From: Nitrosopumilus sp. Nsub
GTDB taxonomy: Archaea; Thermoproteota; Nitrososphaeria; Nitrososphaerales; Nitrosopumilaceae
Length of the DNA stretch: 64,000 nucleotides
Assembly (NCBI RefSeq): GCF_001541925.1
Contig: NZ_LQMW01000023.1
Span: 36,940-100,939, forward strand
Reading direction: 5' to 3'
In this document: piece by piece, positions 40,845 to 50,151 of the stretch
Layout of the letters: each line of letters starts with the position of its first letter
Numbering within the stretch: the stretch's first letter is position 1
Translations under genes and position numbers: made by a program
Notes under the pieces: model-generated
Told to the model about the DNA's origin: nothing
The model's input: only the letters and a program-made list of their open reading frames with translations
Databases searched by the model: none

Positions 40845-42203
40845 TTAATTTGGAATTTTTAGATTATTTTTTAATAACATCAATTCATCTACTGCATCTC
40901 TTTTGAGGACCCCGAAGAATTTTTCAAGCATCATTAGTCCTGCAACAATTTTTGGCGCATTGTTTTGAACAAATTCAGTTCTTTCTGAATGAGTTTTGGG
41001 GGTTTGTTGTTGATATGCATCAAAAACTTTAGCGCCATCATAATCAACATATGCAATTCTTGCACTAAAGTCAGTTCTTTCCAAAACTAAACTATCTCCA
41101 CCCACTATTGCAGTGTGATATGGATGAACAATTAACGCTTCAGATAATTTTTGTGATGTAGTGATTTTTGCTTTTTGTAATTCTGGGGCATATGCATTAA
41201 AATCAGCTAAAAGATAAAACGTTGCTTCAGGTTTTGTAGCTTTAATTCCATCAATAGCAGTTAACGTATTGTAAGTATATTCACCCATAATTTTATGAAT
41301 ATTTCTTGTAACTTTGAAATATTCATCCATTTCATGACTTATTTCAAAACCTGCAACTGCAGCATGTTGGATTGGTGTAGATACTGCAGTATATTCAGTT
41401 GCAAGAATTTTTTTGAATTGAGCTTTAAGATCAACTGCATGTTGAGGAAATATTACATATCCTAATCGATATCCTCCTGCAGCATGAGATTTTGATAAAC
41501 CATTTGTAACAAAAGTTCCTTCGGGATAGATTTTTCCCATACTGACAAATTTTGAAAAATCATATGTAGTTTGAGCATAGATTTCATCAGAAATTACTGT
41601 AATGTTTAATTCTCTACAAACATCTGCAATCTCTTCTAATTCAGATTTGTTGTAAAGCATTCCAGTTGGATTATGAGGGTTGTTTAAAATTAGAATTTTT
41701 TGTCTATCTTGTAATCTTAATGCTAAACGTTTAAGATCATTTGGGGCAATTTTTCCATTTGCTCTAGATGATAGCATATGAAAATTTTTTTTCAAAAATC
41801 TAATTTGAGGTAAATACCCTAGCCATGCAGGAGTAGGTAAAATTACAGTGCCATGTAAAATCTCTAAAAGATTGAAAATCAGTTCTTTTGTGCCAGGACC
41901 CACATAGATACGCTCAGGTGCTACATCTATTCCAAAATAATGCTTATTGTATTTTGAAATTGCATTTCGTAACTGTGGTATGCCTGGAACTGCTGCATAT
42001 TCTCCTTTGTTTACATTTTGGATTAATGCTTCTTGAATTAATCTAGGCACAGGAAATGGAGATTGACCAAAAGCAAATCCATAAAATCCAAATCTACATT
42101 CAGGATGAGTGCAGTCTGAATGAAATTCTTGTAAAAATGTATTTAATTTTAAATTCTCAGGCATCTCAATATCCTCAACTTGTTGATCAACTATGAATCT
42201 CAA
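40845..42203 (-). CDS. PLP-dependent aminotransferase, class I/II
   Basis: A 452-residue fold-type I aminotransferase. Motifs are YVGPGTKELIFNLLE, NNPHNPTGMLY, SDEIYAQTTYDF, and the Schiff-base Lys near K238 in TNGLSKSHAAGGYRLG. The first 14 residues may be upstream of the real start (MPENLKL). The C-terminal part is longer than in aspartate aminotransferase. The amino donor or acceptor cannot be predicted. Confidence 0.88.
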   Translation of the reverse strand: MRFIVDQQVEDIEMPENLKLNTFLQEFHSDCTHPECRFGFYGFAFGQSPFPVPRLIQEALIQNVNKGEYAAVPGIPQLRNAISKYNKHYFGIDVAPERIYVGPGTKELIFNLLEILHGTVILPTPAWLGYLPQIRFLKKNFHMLSSRANGKIAPNDLKRLALRLQDRQKILILNNPHNPTGMLYNKSELEEIADVCRELNITVISDEIYAQTTYDFSKFVSMGKIYPEGTFVTNGLSKSHAAGGYRLGYVIFPQHAVDLKAQFKKILATEYTAVSTPIQHAAVAGFEISHEMDEYFKVTRNIHKIMGEYTYNTLTAIDGIKATKPEATFYLLADFNAYAPELQKAKITTSQKLSEALIVHPYHTAIVGGDSLVLERTDFSARIAYVDYDGAKVFDAYQQQTPKTHSERTEFVQNNAPKIVAGLMMLEKFFGVLKRDAVDELMLLKNNLKIPN

Positions 42204-42347
42204 TATTTCAAATTATGAAATTTTAATTATTATTCCAAAGTTAAAAAGAAGATATCAAAGGGGTTGATTTTCTAAACCCATATTTGATCTTTTACTAAGC
42301 ATATTTTTCAATAATAATGCATTCATACATGAAATTATACATTGTTT

Positions 42348-42497
42348 TTACAAATGATAACTAGGACGTTTTAGTGTGTCACTTCCTTTCCATACCAATT
42401 CTTTTTTTTCTACAAATGCTAGTTGTTTTTGTATGCCTATTGAATCAATTTTCTTTTGAATATAGGAAATTTTTTCACTATCTATTGATGAAATCAT
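42348..42497 (-). CDS. Small hypothetical protein, 49 residues
   Basis: Reads MISSIDSEKISYIQKKIDSI, GIQKQLAFVEKKELVWKGSD and TLKRPSYHL. A TATATC box starts 28 bases before the ATG, in the position expected for a leaderless archaeal promoter. A helix with a short basic end; no family. It sits alone between the aminotransferase and the acyl-CoA synthetase. Confidence 0.55.
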   Translation of the reverse strand: MISSIDSEKISYIQKKIDSIGIQKQLAFVEKKELVWKGSDTLKRPSYHL

Positions 42498-42532
42498 CGC
42501 TATAATATAGCAATTAAAAGATATAAGATTTT

Positions 42533-44464
42533 TTAATTCTTATCAATTTTTTGAATTTCATTTAATATATTTGGATTTTCTAATGATGATAAATCTCCCA
42601 AAGGTTTTCCCAAAATCTTTGATTTCAATAGTCTGCGCATTATTTTTCCAGTTCGTGTTTTTGGTAAATCCGTTAATTGAATTACTAGTCGTGGTTTTGC
42701 AATTTTACCAATCTTTTTAGATATGTGTTCAATTATTTCATTTTCTAAATCTTCATCTCCTTTATTTTCAGGAACAAAAAATACCGCAATTGCCTCCCCT
42801 GTAATGTCATCAGGTATTGCAATGGATGCTGCATCAGATATTTTTTTATGAGAAATTACTGTGTGTTCAATTTCTGCAGTACTCATCCTATGGCCTGAGA
42901 CGTTGATCACATCATCAGTTCTACCTTGCATATACCACAAGTTATCCTCATCTTTTAGTACATAATCGCCATGGAACCAGATGTTTTCAAATTTTGACCA
43001 GTATGTCTCAATGTATCTTTGATCATCATTTAACAGACCTCTAGTCATACCAGGCCACGGAGATTTGATAACCAAATACCCGTTTTGCCCTCTAACTGAA
43101 TCCCCATCATCATTAACAATATCCAGATCCATTCCAGGAACTGGAATTCCAACTGTTGATGGTTTTAATTTCATTCCAGGAAATACAGACAACATTGCAC
43201 CACCAATTTCAGTACCTCCCGATAAATTCATGATTGGGATTTTTTTATTTCCAACATTTTCAAATAACCACCACCACGAGTCCTCATCTAATGGTTCTCC
43301 AGTTGTAGGAATATTTTGTAAGGAATCTAAAGAATATTTGTTGAGATGATTTGAATTAATTTTTTTGAATAATCTTACAGCAGTTGGAGAGATTCCAAAT
43401 ATTGTTGCCTGATATTTTGACAGTATTTCCCAAACCCTATTAGAATTTGGAAAATCTAAAGCACCATCATAAATAATTGCACTAGACCCCACCAATAATA
43501 GTCCATATACGTTCCAAACTAGACCTGTTATCCAGCCAATATCTGCAGGCCAAAAAAGTCTATCCTCTTTACCCATATTCACCAAATATGATGCCTGATG
43601 ACCCGCAAAAACAGAAAAACCGCCATGAGTGTGAACAACTCCTTTTGGTTTTCCAGTAGTTCCTGACGTATACAATATGAATAATGGATCTTCAGAATTC
43701 ATTATTTCAGTATTACAAGTATCATTTTGATTTAAAATCAAATCACCGTAAAATTCAATTTTATCGGATTTTTCAAATTTATCAATGCCTTTGTAAGAAA
43801 CAACAATAATTTTTTCAATGTCTGTATCCATTACTGCATTATCTACGATAGTTTTTTGGGATACGTCCTTGCCTTTCCTATGAAACCCATCGGAAGTTAG
43901 TAATATTTTTGCATGACAATCTCGTAATCTTGTTTTTAATGATTCTGAACTATATCCGGAAAATACAATAGTCTGTACAGCTCCAATTTTTGCTGCAGCA
44001 AGTATTGATATGATTGCTTCTTCAATCATTGGCAAGTATATTGCAACTACATCTCCCTTTTTGACCCCTAAAGATTTGAAAGCATTTGCAAGTTTTGATA
44101 CCTTTTTGTTTAATTCAACATATGATAATTTTGTTTCAAGACCATCTTCTGAAATAAAATTATATGCAATTTTGTCAGGAGTTTGGTTTGTAAATTTTTC
44201 TACAGATGATTTATAGAGATTTGTCTTTCCGTCAACAAACCATTTTGCCCAAGGGATGCCATTTGAAACATCCAGTGTTTTTGTGTATGGTGTATCCCAA
44301 ATAATTCCAATATCTTTTTCTACAGATTCCCAAAACCATTCCAAGTTATTTTTTGATTTTTCAGATAATTCTTCTAATGATGAAATGTTATGTTTTTTCA
44401 TAAATTGGTAAATGTTTGAGTTTTGATATTGTTCTGGTTGTGGAATAAATTCAAAATTTGACAA
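42533..44464 (-). CDS. AMP-forming acyl-CoA synthetase (acetyl-CoA synthetase family)
   Basis: A 643-residue ligase that activates a short carboxylic acid with ATP and CoA. Motifs are ILYTSGTTGKPKGVVH (P-loop), NLSGGTEIGGAML, the hinge DDVINVSGHRMSTAEIE and the catalytic Lys segment KTRTGKIMRRLLK. The N-terminal EWFWESVEKDIGIIW is typical of acetyl/propionyl/acetoacetyl-CoA synthetases. Thaumarchaeal carbon fixation uses ADP-forming enzymes for its main steps, so this one more likely scavenges acetate or another acid; that is inference. Confidence 0.9.
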   Translation of the reverse strand: MSNFEFIPQPEQYQNSNIYQFMKKHNISSLEELSEKSKNNLEWFWESVEKDIGIIWDTPYTKTLDVSNGIPWAKWFVDGKTNLYKSSVEKFTNQTPDKIAYNFISEDGLETKLSYVELNKKVSKLANAFKSLGVKKGDVVAIYLPMIEEAIISILAAAKIGAVQTIVFSGYSSESLKTRLRDCHAKILLTSDGFHRKGKDVSQKTIVDNAVMDTDIEKIIVVSYKGIDKFEKSDKIEFYGDLILNQNDTCNTEIMNSEDPLFILYTSGTTGKPKGVVHTHGGFSVFAGHQASYLVNMGKEDRLFWPADIGWITGLVWNVYGLLLVGSSAIIYDGALDFPNSNRVWEILSKYQATIFGISPTAVRLFKKINSNHLNKYSLDSLQNIPTTGEPLDEDSWWWLFENVGNKKIPIMNLSGGTEIGGAMLSVFPGMKLKPSTVGIPVPGMDLDIVNDDGDSVRGQNGYLVIKSPWPGMTRGLLNDDQRYIETYWSKFENIWFHGDYVLKDEDNLWYMQGRTDDVINVSGHRMSTAEIEHTVISHKKISDAASIAIPDDITGEAIAVFFVPENKGDEDLENEIIEHISKKIGKIAKPRLVIQLTDLPKTRTGKIMRRLLKSKILGKPLGDLSSLENPNILNEIQKIDKN

Positions 44465-44511
44465 GTTTCAATTTTTTCAGTGTTCTGGAGAGTAAAAAGA
44501 TTTTTTTGGTT

Positions 44512-44775
44512 TTAGGAGATATCTATGCCTAATCGTCGAGCACAGGCAATAGCTGCTTTACCATCATCTTCTGTAATTCCACATTCCAATAATTTTTCAG
44601 TATATTTTGTGCCTAAATTTCGAGTATTTTCATGATAATATTCCCTTAAAATCATCCCTACTTGTTCATCTAATCGCTTTCTTGTAGCATCATTCATTCC
44701 TGCTTGTAAAATAGTCGCATCAGATGTTGCTAAAATTTTGATGAACTCTATGTCTTCAAGGGAGAAATTTATCAT
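44512..44775 (-). CDS. Hypothetical protein at the end of the gatCAB operon
   Basis: An 87-residue helical protein: FSLEDIEFIKILATSDATIL, LDEQVGMILREYYHENTRNL, and an end ITEDDGKAAIACARRLGIDI. Its start overlaps the GatB stop by four bases, so it is co-translated with GatB. It might be an accessory factor for the amidotransferase or unrelated. No family recognised. Confidence 0.7.
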   Translation of the reverse strand: MINFSLEDIEFIKILATSDATILQAGMNDATRKRLDEQVGMILREYYHENTRNLGTKYTEKLLECGITEDDGKAAIACARRLGIDIS

Positions 44776-46178
44776 ATGCCAATTTGTTTTTTCAACAAAT
44801 TTAATGTTAGTGTAGGATCAGCTTTTCCTTTTGTAGCCTGCATAACTTTTCCTACTAGAAAGTTGATTGTTTGAGGGTTAGATTTTGCTTGTTCAACTGC
44901 TTGGGATTCATCAGAGATAATTTTATCAATAATTGTCAGCAGTTCTGATTCATCTGAAACATTACCCAAGTCTAATTCAGATATTATTTGTGAAACACTT
45001 TTTCCTGTTTTTAATATTTCATGTAATGCATTTTTTGAAGAGTTTCTTGACACCTTACCCGTTTGAATTGCGTCAGATAAATCTTTCAAATGGGTTGCAG
45101 AAAGTTTTGATGCTTCTCGTTTTTCTCGAGTATCTTCTAGACCCATTAATTCTGTGGTAATTATATTTGCAACTTCTTTTGCATTTGATTCTGTATGTGC
45201 TTCTTCAAACAAATCAGAATAAAATTTATCTGAAGATAAAACATCTGCAACTTGTTCTGGTATTTGATATTTAGAAACATATCTTTCTTTTTTAGAACTA
45301 ATACTTTCAGGCATTTTTGATTTTAATTCAGTTCTTATTTCTGGATTAATTTTGACCCAAGGAATATCTCCTTCAAGAAAATAACGATAATCCAAATCTT
45401 CTTCTTTAGAACGTGATGATACAGTTATTTTTCTCCTATCATCCCAGTGACGTGTTTCTTGAACTATTGGGATATCTCTATCATGTAGACTTTCTTGTCG
45501 AGTAATCTCAAAATGTGCTGCCTTTTCTAAATCATGAAAAGAACCAATATTTTTAATTTCAACTTTATTTCCTCCACGAGTAGAGACGTTTGCATCTGCT
45601 CTCATTGCTCCCTCTAAACTAGGGTCTGCAACACCTAGGTTTTTGAGCAAATCTGACAATATGTTAAGAAAATCACGTACTTCTTTTGGGGTTTCAAAGT
45701 CGGGTTCAGTAACAATTTCAACTAATGGTGTGCCTGCACGATTGTAATCAACCAAGGTAATTTGATTTTTTGAAGAACTGCCCTCATAGATTAATCTCCC
45801 AGGATCTTCTTCTAATTGAATACGAGTGATTCTGATTTTTTTATCTCCAACAGAGATAGTACCAGAACCCCCAACACTGGTATCGCCATAAATGTTCAAT
45901 TGAGTAATTTGAAAATTTTTAGGCAAATCAGGATAAAAATAATTTTTTCTAAAAAATGCAATTTTTTCAGGAGTTGAACAATTCAAAGCCATTGCAATCA
46001 TTGTTGCTTTTTTTACTGCTTCTTGATTTAATCGGGGCAAACTACCAGGCATTCCTGCACAAACTGGACAGATGTTTTCATTTGGTTCAAACTCTCTATA
46101 ATTTGCCTTACATGAACAAAATAGCTTACTTTCAAGATTGGTTAATTGACAGTGAATCTCCAAACCAATTTTGGTCAT
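44772..46178 (-). CDS. gatB: Asp/Glu-tRNA amidotransferase subunit B
   Basis: A 468-residue subunit that binds misacylated tRNA and phosphorylates the side-chain carboxylate. The family signature GLEIHCQLTNLESKLFCSC at the start carries two Cys of a zinc site with CPVCAGMPGSLP. Also seen are FRKNYFYPDLPKNFQITQLN and a C-terminal YqeY-like tail domain (about 330-468). The start overlaps GatA by four bases. Confidence 0.95.
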   Translation of the reverse strand: MTKIGLEIHCQLTNLESKLFCSCKANYREFEPNENICPVCAGMPGSLPRLNQEAVKKATMIAMALNCSTPEKIAFFRKNYFYPDLPKNFQITQLNIYGDTSVGGSGTISVGDKKIRITRIQLEEDPGRLIYEGSSSKNQITLVDYNRAGTPLVEIVTEPDFETPKEVRDFLNILSDLLKNLGVADPSLEGAMRADANVSTRGGNKVEIKNIGSFHDLEKAAHFEITRQESLHDRDIPIVQETRHWDDRRKITVSSRSKEEDLDYRYFLEGDIPWVKINPEIRTELKSKMPESISSKKERYVSKYQIPEQVADVLSSDKFYSDLFEEAHTESNAKEVANIITTELMGLEDTREKREASKLSATHLKDLSDAIQTGKVSRNSSKNALHEILKTGKSVSQIISELDLGNVSDESELLTIIDKIISDESQAVEQAKSNPQTINFLVGKVMQATKGKADPTLTLNLLKKQIGI

Positions 46179-47620
46179 ATTGGTACCTCCGGTAAAGTCA
46201 CAGTTTGCTCTAATGCATATGCAGCTTTTAACAATAATTTGTCATTCATTGAATTTGCCAATAACTGAATTCCAATTGGCAATCCATTGACAATCTTAAA
46301 CGGAATTGAAATTGCAGGTTTTCCTGTAAGATTTGCAGTAGCTGTATTGATGTCAATTAAAAATAGAGATACTGGATCATTAATTTTTCCTCCAATTTTA
46401 AATGGCTGAATTGGAACTGTTGGTGCAATCAAAAGATCAAATTTCTTAAATACCTCATTGATTTCTTTAGTTAATTTACTTTTAACTTTCATAGATTTAA
46501 GGAAGTATTTTCCTGTATGACCTGCAGATGGAACAAAACCTCCAATGATCATTCTTCGTGTTACTTCAGGTCCAAGATTTTTTCTTGCTTTTGAAATGTA
46601 AGAATTAAACTCATAACCTTCTACTGGAAAATCATATCCGTATCGTAAATTGTCATATCTTGCCAAATTACTTCCAGCTTCTGTTGCAGTGATTGTATAA
46701 TATGCAGCAACAGAATATTTTACCATGTCCAATGACACTTCTTCACATACTGCACCTAATCCCTCAAGTTTTGAAATAGCTTCTTTTGTTGCTGTAAGTA
46801 CCTCAGGATCAATTCCATCTCCTATCATGTCAGTAATTATTCCAATTTTTTTACCTTCAATTCCAGATTCAATTCCTTCCAAATAGTCTTCATTTTTGTT
46901 ATCAATGGTGGTATTGTCATTTGGATCAATTCCTGCTATGAGATTTAAGATAAATGCAGTATCTTTTACAGTTCTAGTCAGAGGGCCTATCTGTTCAATA
47001 CTATTTGCATATGAAATCAAACCATATCTGCTGACTAGTCCATAAGTTGGTTTGTAACCAACAGTTGAACAAAAACTGGCAGGATTTCTTACAGAACCCC
47101 CAGTATCAGAACCAAGTGATGCCACACATTCAAAGGCACTGACTGAAACTGCACTTCCTCCAGATGATCCTCCCGGAACATATTCAGTATTCCACGGATT
47201 TTTACTTGGACCAAACGCACTAAATTCAGTACTCAACCCCATAGCAAACTCATCCATGTTTACTTTACCGATTAAAATTGCATCTTGTTTTTTTAATTTT
47301 GAGATGACTGTTGCATCATAAGGCGCAACAAAATTTTCAAGCATTTTTGACGCACATGTTGTTTTACTATTTTTGATGCACACATTGTCTTTAATTGAAA
47401 TAGGCATTCCATAACATGCACCTACACTTTCTCCTGACTTGATTTTCTTGTCAATGCTGCGTGCTTGATCAACTGCATCATTATTTACAGATAAAAACGC
47501 ATGAAGTTTATCATCAACTTGATCAATTCTTTCAATTGTTTTTGCAGTAAATTCCTCAACAGTGATATTGCCACTTTTTACTTCTTCAACAAATTCAAGG
47601 GCAGAGATTTTTAGATTCAT
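46175..47620 (-). CDS. gatA: Asp/Glu-tRNA amidotransferase subunit A
   Basis: A 481-residue amidase that releases ammonia from glutamine for GatB. The Ser-Ser-Lys triad is visible: Lys in PISIKDNVC, Ser in SDTGGSVRNPASF, and Ser in GGSSGGSAVSVSAF upstream. The start is one base after the gatC stop. Together with GatB and GatC it makes Asn-tRNA and/or Gln-tRNA by transamidation; archaea use GatDE for Gln, so the Asn role is expected. Confidence 0.95.
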   Translation of the reverse strand: MNLKISALEFVEEVKSGNITVEEFTAKTIERIDQVDDKLHAFLSVNNDAVDQARSIDKKIKSGESVGACYGMPISIKDNVCIKNSKTTCASKMLENFVAPYDATVISKLKKQDAILIGKVNMDEFAMGLSTEFSAFGPSKNPWNTEYVPGGSSGGSAVSVSAFECVASLGSDTGGSVRNPASFCSTVGYKPTYGLVSRYGLISYANSIEQIGPLTRTVKDTAFILNLIAGIDPNDNTTIDNKNEDYLEGIESGIEGKKIGIITDMIGDGIDPEVLTATKEAISKLEGLGAVCEEVSLDMVKYSVAAYYTITATEAGSNLARYDNLRYGYDFPVEGYEFNSYISKARKNLGPEVTRRMIIGGFVPSAGHTGKYFLKSMKVKSKLTKEINEVFKKFDLLIAPTVPIQPFKIGGKINDPVSLFLIDINTATANLTGKPAISIPFKIVNGLPIGIQLLANSMNDKLLLKAAYALEQTVTLPEVPI

Positions 47621-47621
47621 A

Positions 47622-47885
47622 TCACATCTTTGGTGCTCTTACATAGGTTCCCTTGTAATGATTCATCTTTTCAATCAATTTTTCATCAAATGGAATGTAT
47701 TCATCATTTCTTAATTGTTCAATTGGAATTTCTGGCATTGAAATTTCTTCGGATTCAACACCTGCAGAATCTAAGATATCAAAATAACTTATCATTGTTT
47801 GAACTTTTTCCAAATATTCACTATGGTCCTCAACATCAATTTTCATTAATTTTGAAACATGTTCTATTTCTTCTATTGCTACCAT
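47622..47885 (-). CDS. gatC: Asp/Glu-tRNA amidotransferase subunit C
   Basis: An 87-residue subunit that wraps around GatA and stabilises it. It has VAIEEIEHVSKLMKIDVEDH with the usual early helix, then MISYFDILDSAGVESEEI and the typical end ...LRNDEYIPFDEKLI. First gene of gatC-gatA-gatB-44512. Promoter DNA lies in the 87-base gap to the methyltransferase gene. Confidence 0.93.
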   Translation of the reverse strand: MVAIEEIEHVSKLMKIDVEDHSEYLEKVQTMISYFDILDSAGVESEEISMPEIPIEQLRNDEYIPFDEKLIEKMNHYKGTYVRAPKM

Positions 47886-47972
47886 ATTCGTTAACCTATG
47901 TGATTCTTCTATTCATCTTCCTATATTTACTACACATTTTTTCAAAAATTGGTAAATTTTACCTATGGATCG

Positions 47973-48842
47973 TTATTTGGACAGGTTTTCCATAGTCTTA
48001 GACATTGTAATTAGTTGGGGTTCTAGTTTCTTTGGACTTGCAACATAAAAGTCAGCATAAAAATGTCCATCATCTTCATATTTTTGCGTGTCAATACCTT
48101 TGCGGTCTAACAGAGAAAGGGTTTGATGTTGCTCACCATCATCTGAGAATTGTCTTTGAGGGATTGGTTCAATATCACTACTAATCAAAGAATAATCATA
48201 GGAGTCAAAAGTTTTTTTGATTTCTTCCATATCAAACATTCTCAAAACAGAAAATGCAAAGATAGGGGTAATGTTTTGGGATTCAGAAATAGGCGAATAC
48301 GCCTTTTGATTTTTAATTACTTCAAAAAGATTTGAAAATGCCTTGTATCCGATATACCCAATACACCCAGTAGCAATTATTAGATCTACCTCAGGTAATT
48401 CTTGTGCGAGTCTAGAATTATCGGTTTCAAGATTTATGCATATTCCTTTTTCACACAAGCCCGAATTTTCTGAGAATACAAGAGCTGGGTTTGAGATATC
48501 TATTTGATAAAAGTTCAGATGATCGTTTTGTGATTGTTTCTCAAAGAATTGTTTTGTTTGTGTAATGGATGGTTCGTCTTTTGTTAAAAAGAAATCATCA
48601 AGATCTGACATTACTAAATCATGTTTCATTAATGCAGAATTAATTCCATAAGAACTTCCAATATCTAAAACATTGATTGGTCTTTGCAGTTTTTCATAAA
48701 GTTGTTCTGCAAGAGATAGGTACAGTGGTTTTGTATGATCTGCAATTCTATATTGTAAAATTTGCATTTCTTTCAAATATGAATATGGGGTTTTTTGTGT
48801 GTAGATGTTTGTAAAATCTTTTTTCACTTTTAATTCATCCAT
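47973..48842 (-). CDS. Class I SAM-dependent methyltransferase-like protein
   Basis: A 289-residue protein. Motif I is NVLDIGSSYGINSAL (about 56-70), followed by an acidic motif DLVMSDLDDFF and DLIIATGCIGYIGYK (motif IV region). It lacks recognised target-specific motifs. Possibly a nonribosomal small-molecule or lipid methyltransferase; unknown. It is upstream of gatC on the same strand. Confidence 0.75.
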   Translation of the reverse strand: MDELKVKKDFTNIYTQKTPYSYLKEMQILQYRIADHTKPLYLSLAEQLYEKLQRPINVLDIGSSYGINSALMKHDLVMSDLDDFFLTKDEPSITQTKQFFEKQSQNDHLNFYQIDISNPALVFSENSGLCEKGICINLETDNSRLAQELPEVDLIIATGCIGYIGYKAFSNLFEVIKNQKAYSPISESQNITPIFAFSVLRMFDMEEIKKTFDSYDYSLISSDIEPIPQRQFSDDGEQHQTLSLLDRKGIDTQKYEDDGHFYADFYVASPKKLEPQLITMSKTMENLSK

Positions 48843-49229
48843 GTTGGAAAAAGGTTATCACGTCACCCATTATAAAACTTTGATCAATAATTTGTGTATG
48901 ATAACAGTACATAACATTATAAACAAACTTTGTAAGAGTAAAATAATTGATTCAGTACAGGTGAAGACGAGTACAAATGTGCCGCTCTCTGTTACTAATC
49001 ATTTTATTTTAATAAATTATAATTAAATATTATTTTGAATTATTTTTTAAAATTAATCGCAATGATAAAAAATATTTTAATAAAACGATCCATTTCAAGA
49101 TTTTTTTCACATTGTGTTGTGAGGATGGATGTCAAATAATGTACATAAAAAAAAATTTAATCCAAGTTAAATAATTCAGAGATGATTGTTAAAAATTGAA
49201 TCAAACTTTATCCGTCTTTTCAATAACAT

Positions 49230-49359
49230 AACTAACGTAAAACAAAACAATACGGACAAGATTATCGAGTTGTCTATTCCATGGCTAGAGCCACAAGGTA
49301 GAGCGATAATTCCAAAAGATGCGTTAGTTTGAATTATCGCAGTCCAGCATTACCCATGG
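49230..49359 (+). ncRNA. Candidate structured RNA with competing helices
   Basis: Complementary segments found by eye: GACAA 49255-49259 with TTGTC 49270-49274; CCATGG 49279-49284 with CCATGG 49354-49359; GCGATAATTC 49303-49312 with GAATTATCGC 49331-49340 (10 bp). AACTAACG 49230-49237 can pair with CGTTAGTT 49322-49329 in the loop of that hairpin, a possible pseudoknot. ATTATCG at 49261-49267 can compete for CGATAAT at 49304-49310. Strand is uncertain because helices read the same both ways. No known RNA family was matched; a switch-like or structural RNA is possible. Confidence 0.4.
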
Positions 49360-49447
49360 CAATATTTTAACTTGAAAAATTCTCATAAATAAAAAAATGA
49401 ATAAAAAAATTGATCTTAACATCAATTTTCGTTAGTACAAAAGTTAT

Positions 49448-49514
49448 GCCCAGATTACATGAATTCCGGTTCGGTTCAAATCCCCCTTCTTTTCATTTCC
49501 TTTGTAATCTTGGC
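49448..49514. ncRNA. Candidate RNA hairpin with T-arm-like insert
   Basis: GCCCAGATTACA (49448-49459) pairs with TGTAATCTTGGC (49503-49514) with a single mismatch in 12 positions. The 43-base loop contains CCGGTTCGGTTCAAATCC, which looks like the T-arm of a tRNA (TTCAAAT loop) but without a proper stem. It may be a tRNA-derived or regulatory RNA, or a remnant of one. Confidence 0.35.
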
Positions 49515-49593
49515 TTGGTTTATCTCATAAATTTTTGTTAAAATTAAAAAAGTATGAAAAACTTGATTAGTAGATCAAAAATTATCTAAAAAA

Positions 49594-50121
49594 CTATGCT
49601 TCCATGTCTGTGCCCAATGCATCAGCTATAATGTTTGCCCAATTGAAAGCAGCAACTACAGAGGTTATTTCTACAATTTGTTTATCATCATACCCTAATT
49701 CATGTAAAATTTTATGATCATTTGAGGTTGTTTTATTTGCAGAGTTGTTTATTTTTAGTGCATAATTTAATGCAGCTTTTTCCTTTTCTGGAAAATTTTC
49801 AAAATTATTTTTTAGTTCATTGATTTTATCATCATCAAATCCCATTAATTGTAACAACATTGAATGTGCTTGTGTGCAATAATTACAAGAATTTGCATTT
49901 GATACTACCACTGCAATGGATTCTTTCAAAGTTCTTGGAATGCATGATTCGCGCAATAAAATAATTTTAACACCTTCCCAAAACCATTTTGCAATTTGTG
50001 GATCAATTGATGTAGTTTTTAATATATTTGGAATTTTACCAATTTGTAATTCTTCATCAATTTCTCTATACAATGATGAAACATCAGGATTTGATTCGTC
50101 TCCTTCTTTTACAAATGGCAT
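49594..50121 (-). CDS. Carboxymuconolactone-decarboxylase/AhpD-like peroxidase-related protein
   Basis: A 175-residue helical protein of the AhpD/CMD superfamily. The active-site motif is C79-N-Y-C82 with H86 (SCNYCTQAHSMLL), preceded by LKESIAVVVSNANSC, matching the ExxxxxxxxxxxxCxxCxxxH pattern of AhpD-like peroxidases. The CxxC pair likely gives peroxide or thiol redox activity. It ends an apparent run of three reverse genes with the Nramp-like transporter and the 51431 gene; a link to metal or oxidative stress is inference. Confidence 0.85.
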   Translation of the reverse strand: MPFVKEGDESNPDVSSLYREIDEELQIGKIPNILKTTSIDPQIAKWFWEGVKIILLRESCIPRTLKESIAVVVSNANSCNYCTQAHSMLLQLMGFDDDKINELKNNFENFPEKEKAALNYALKINNSANKTTSNDHKILHELGYDDKQIVEITSVVAAFNWANIIADALGTDMEA

Positions 50122-50151
50122 AAATGGATTAAATACAATTCAAATAAAAAT

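Larger units (their letters stand above)
48843..49593. other. Gene-free stretch with two strong RNA-like structures
   Basis: No protein-coding frame with good composition was found in about 750 bases. The central part is visibly richer in G+C than the flanks and holds the structures annotated at 49230-49359 and 49448-49514. The rest is plain AT-rich DNA. Confidence 0.6.
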
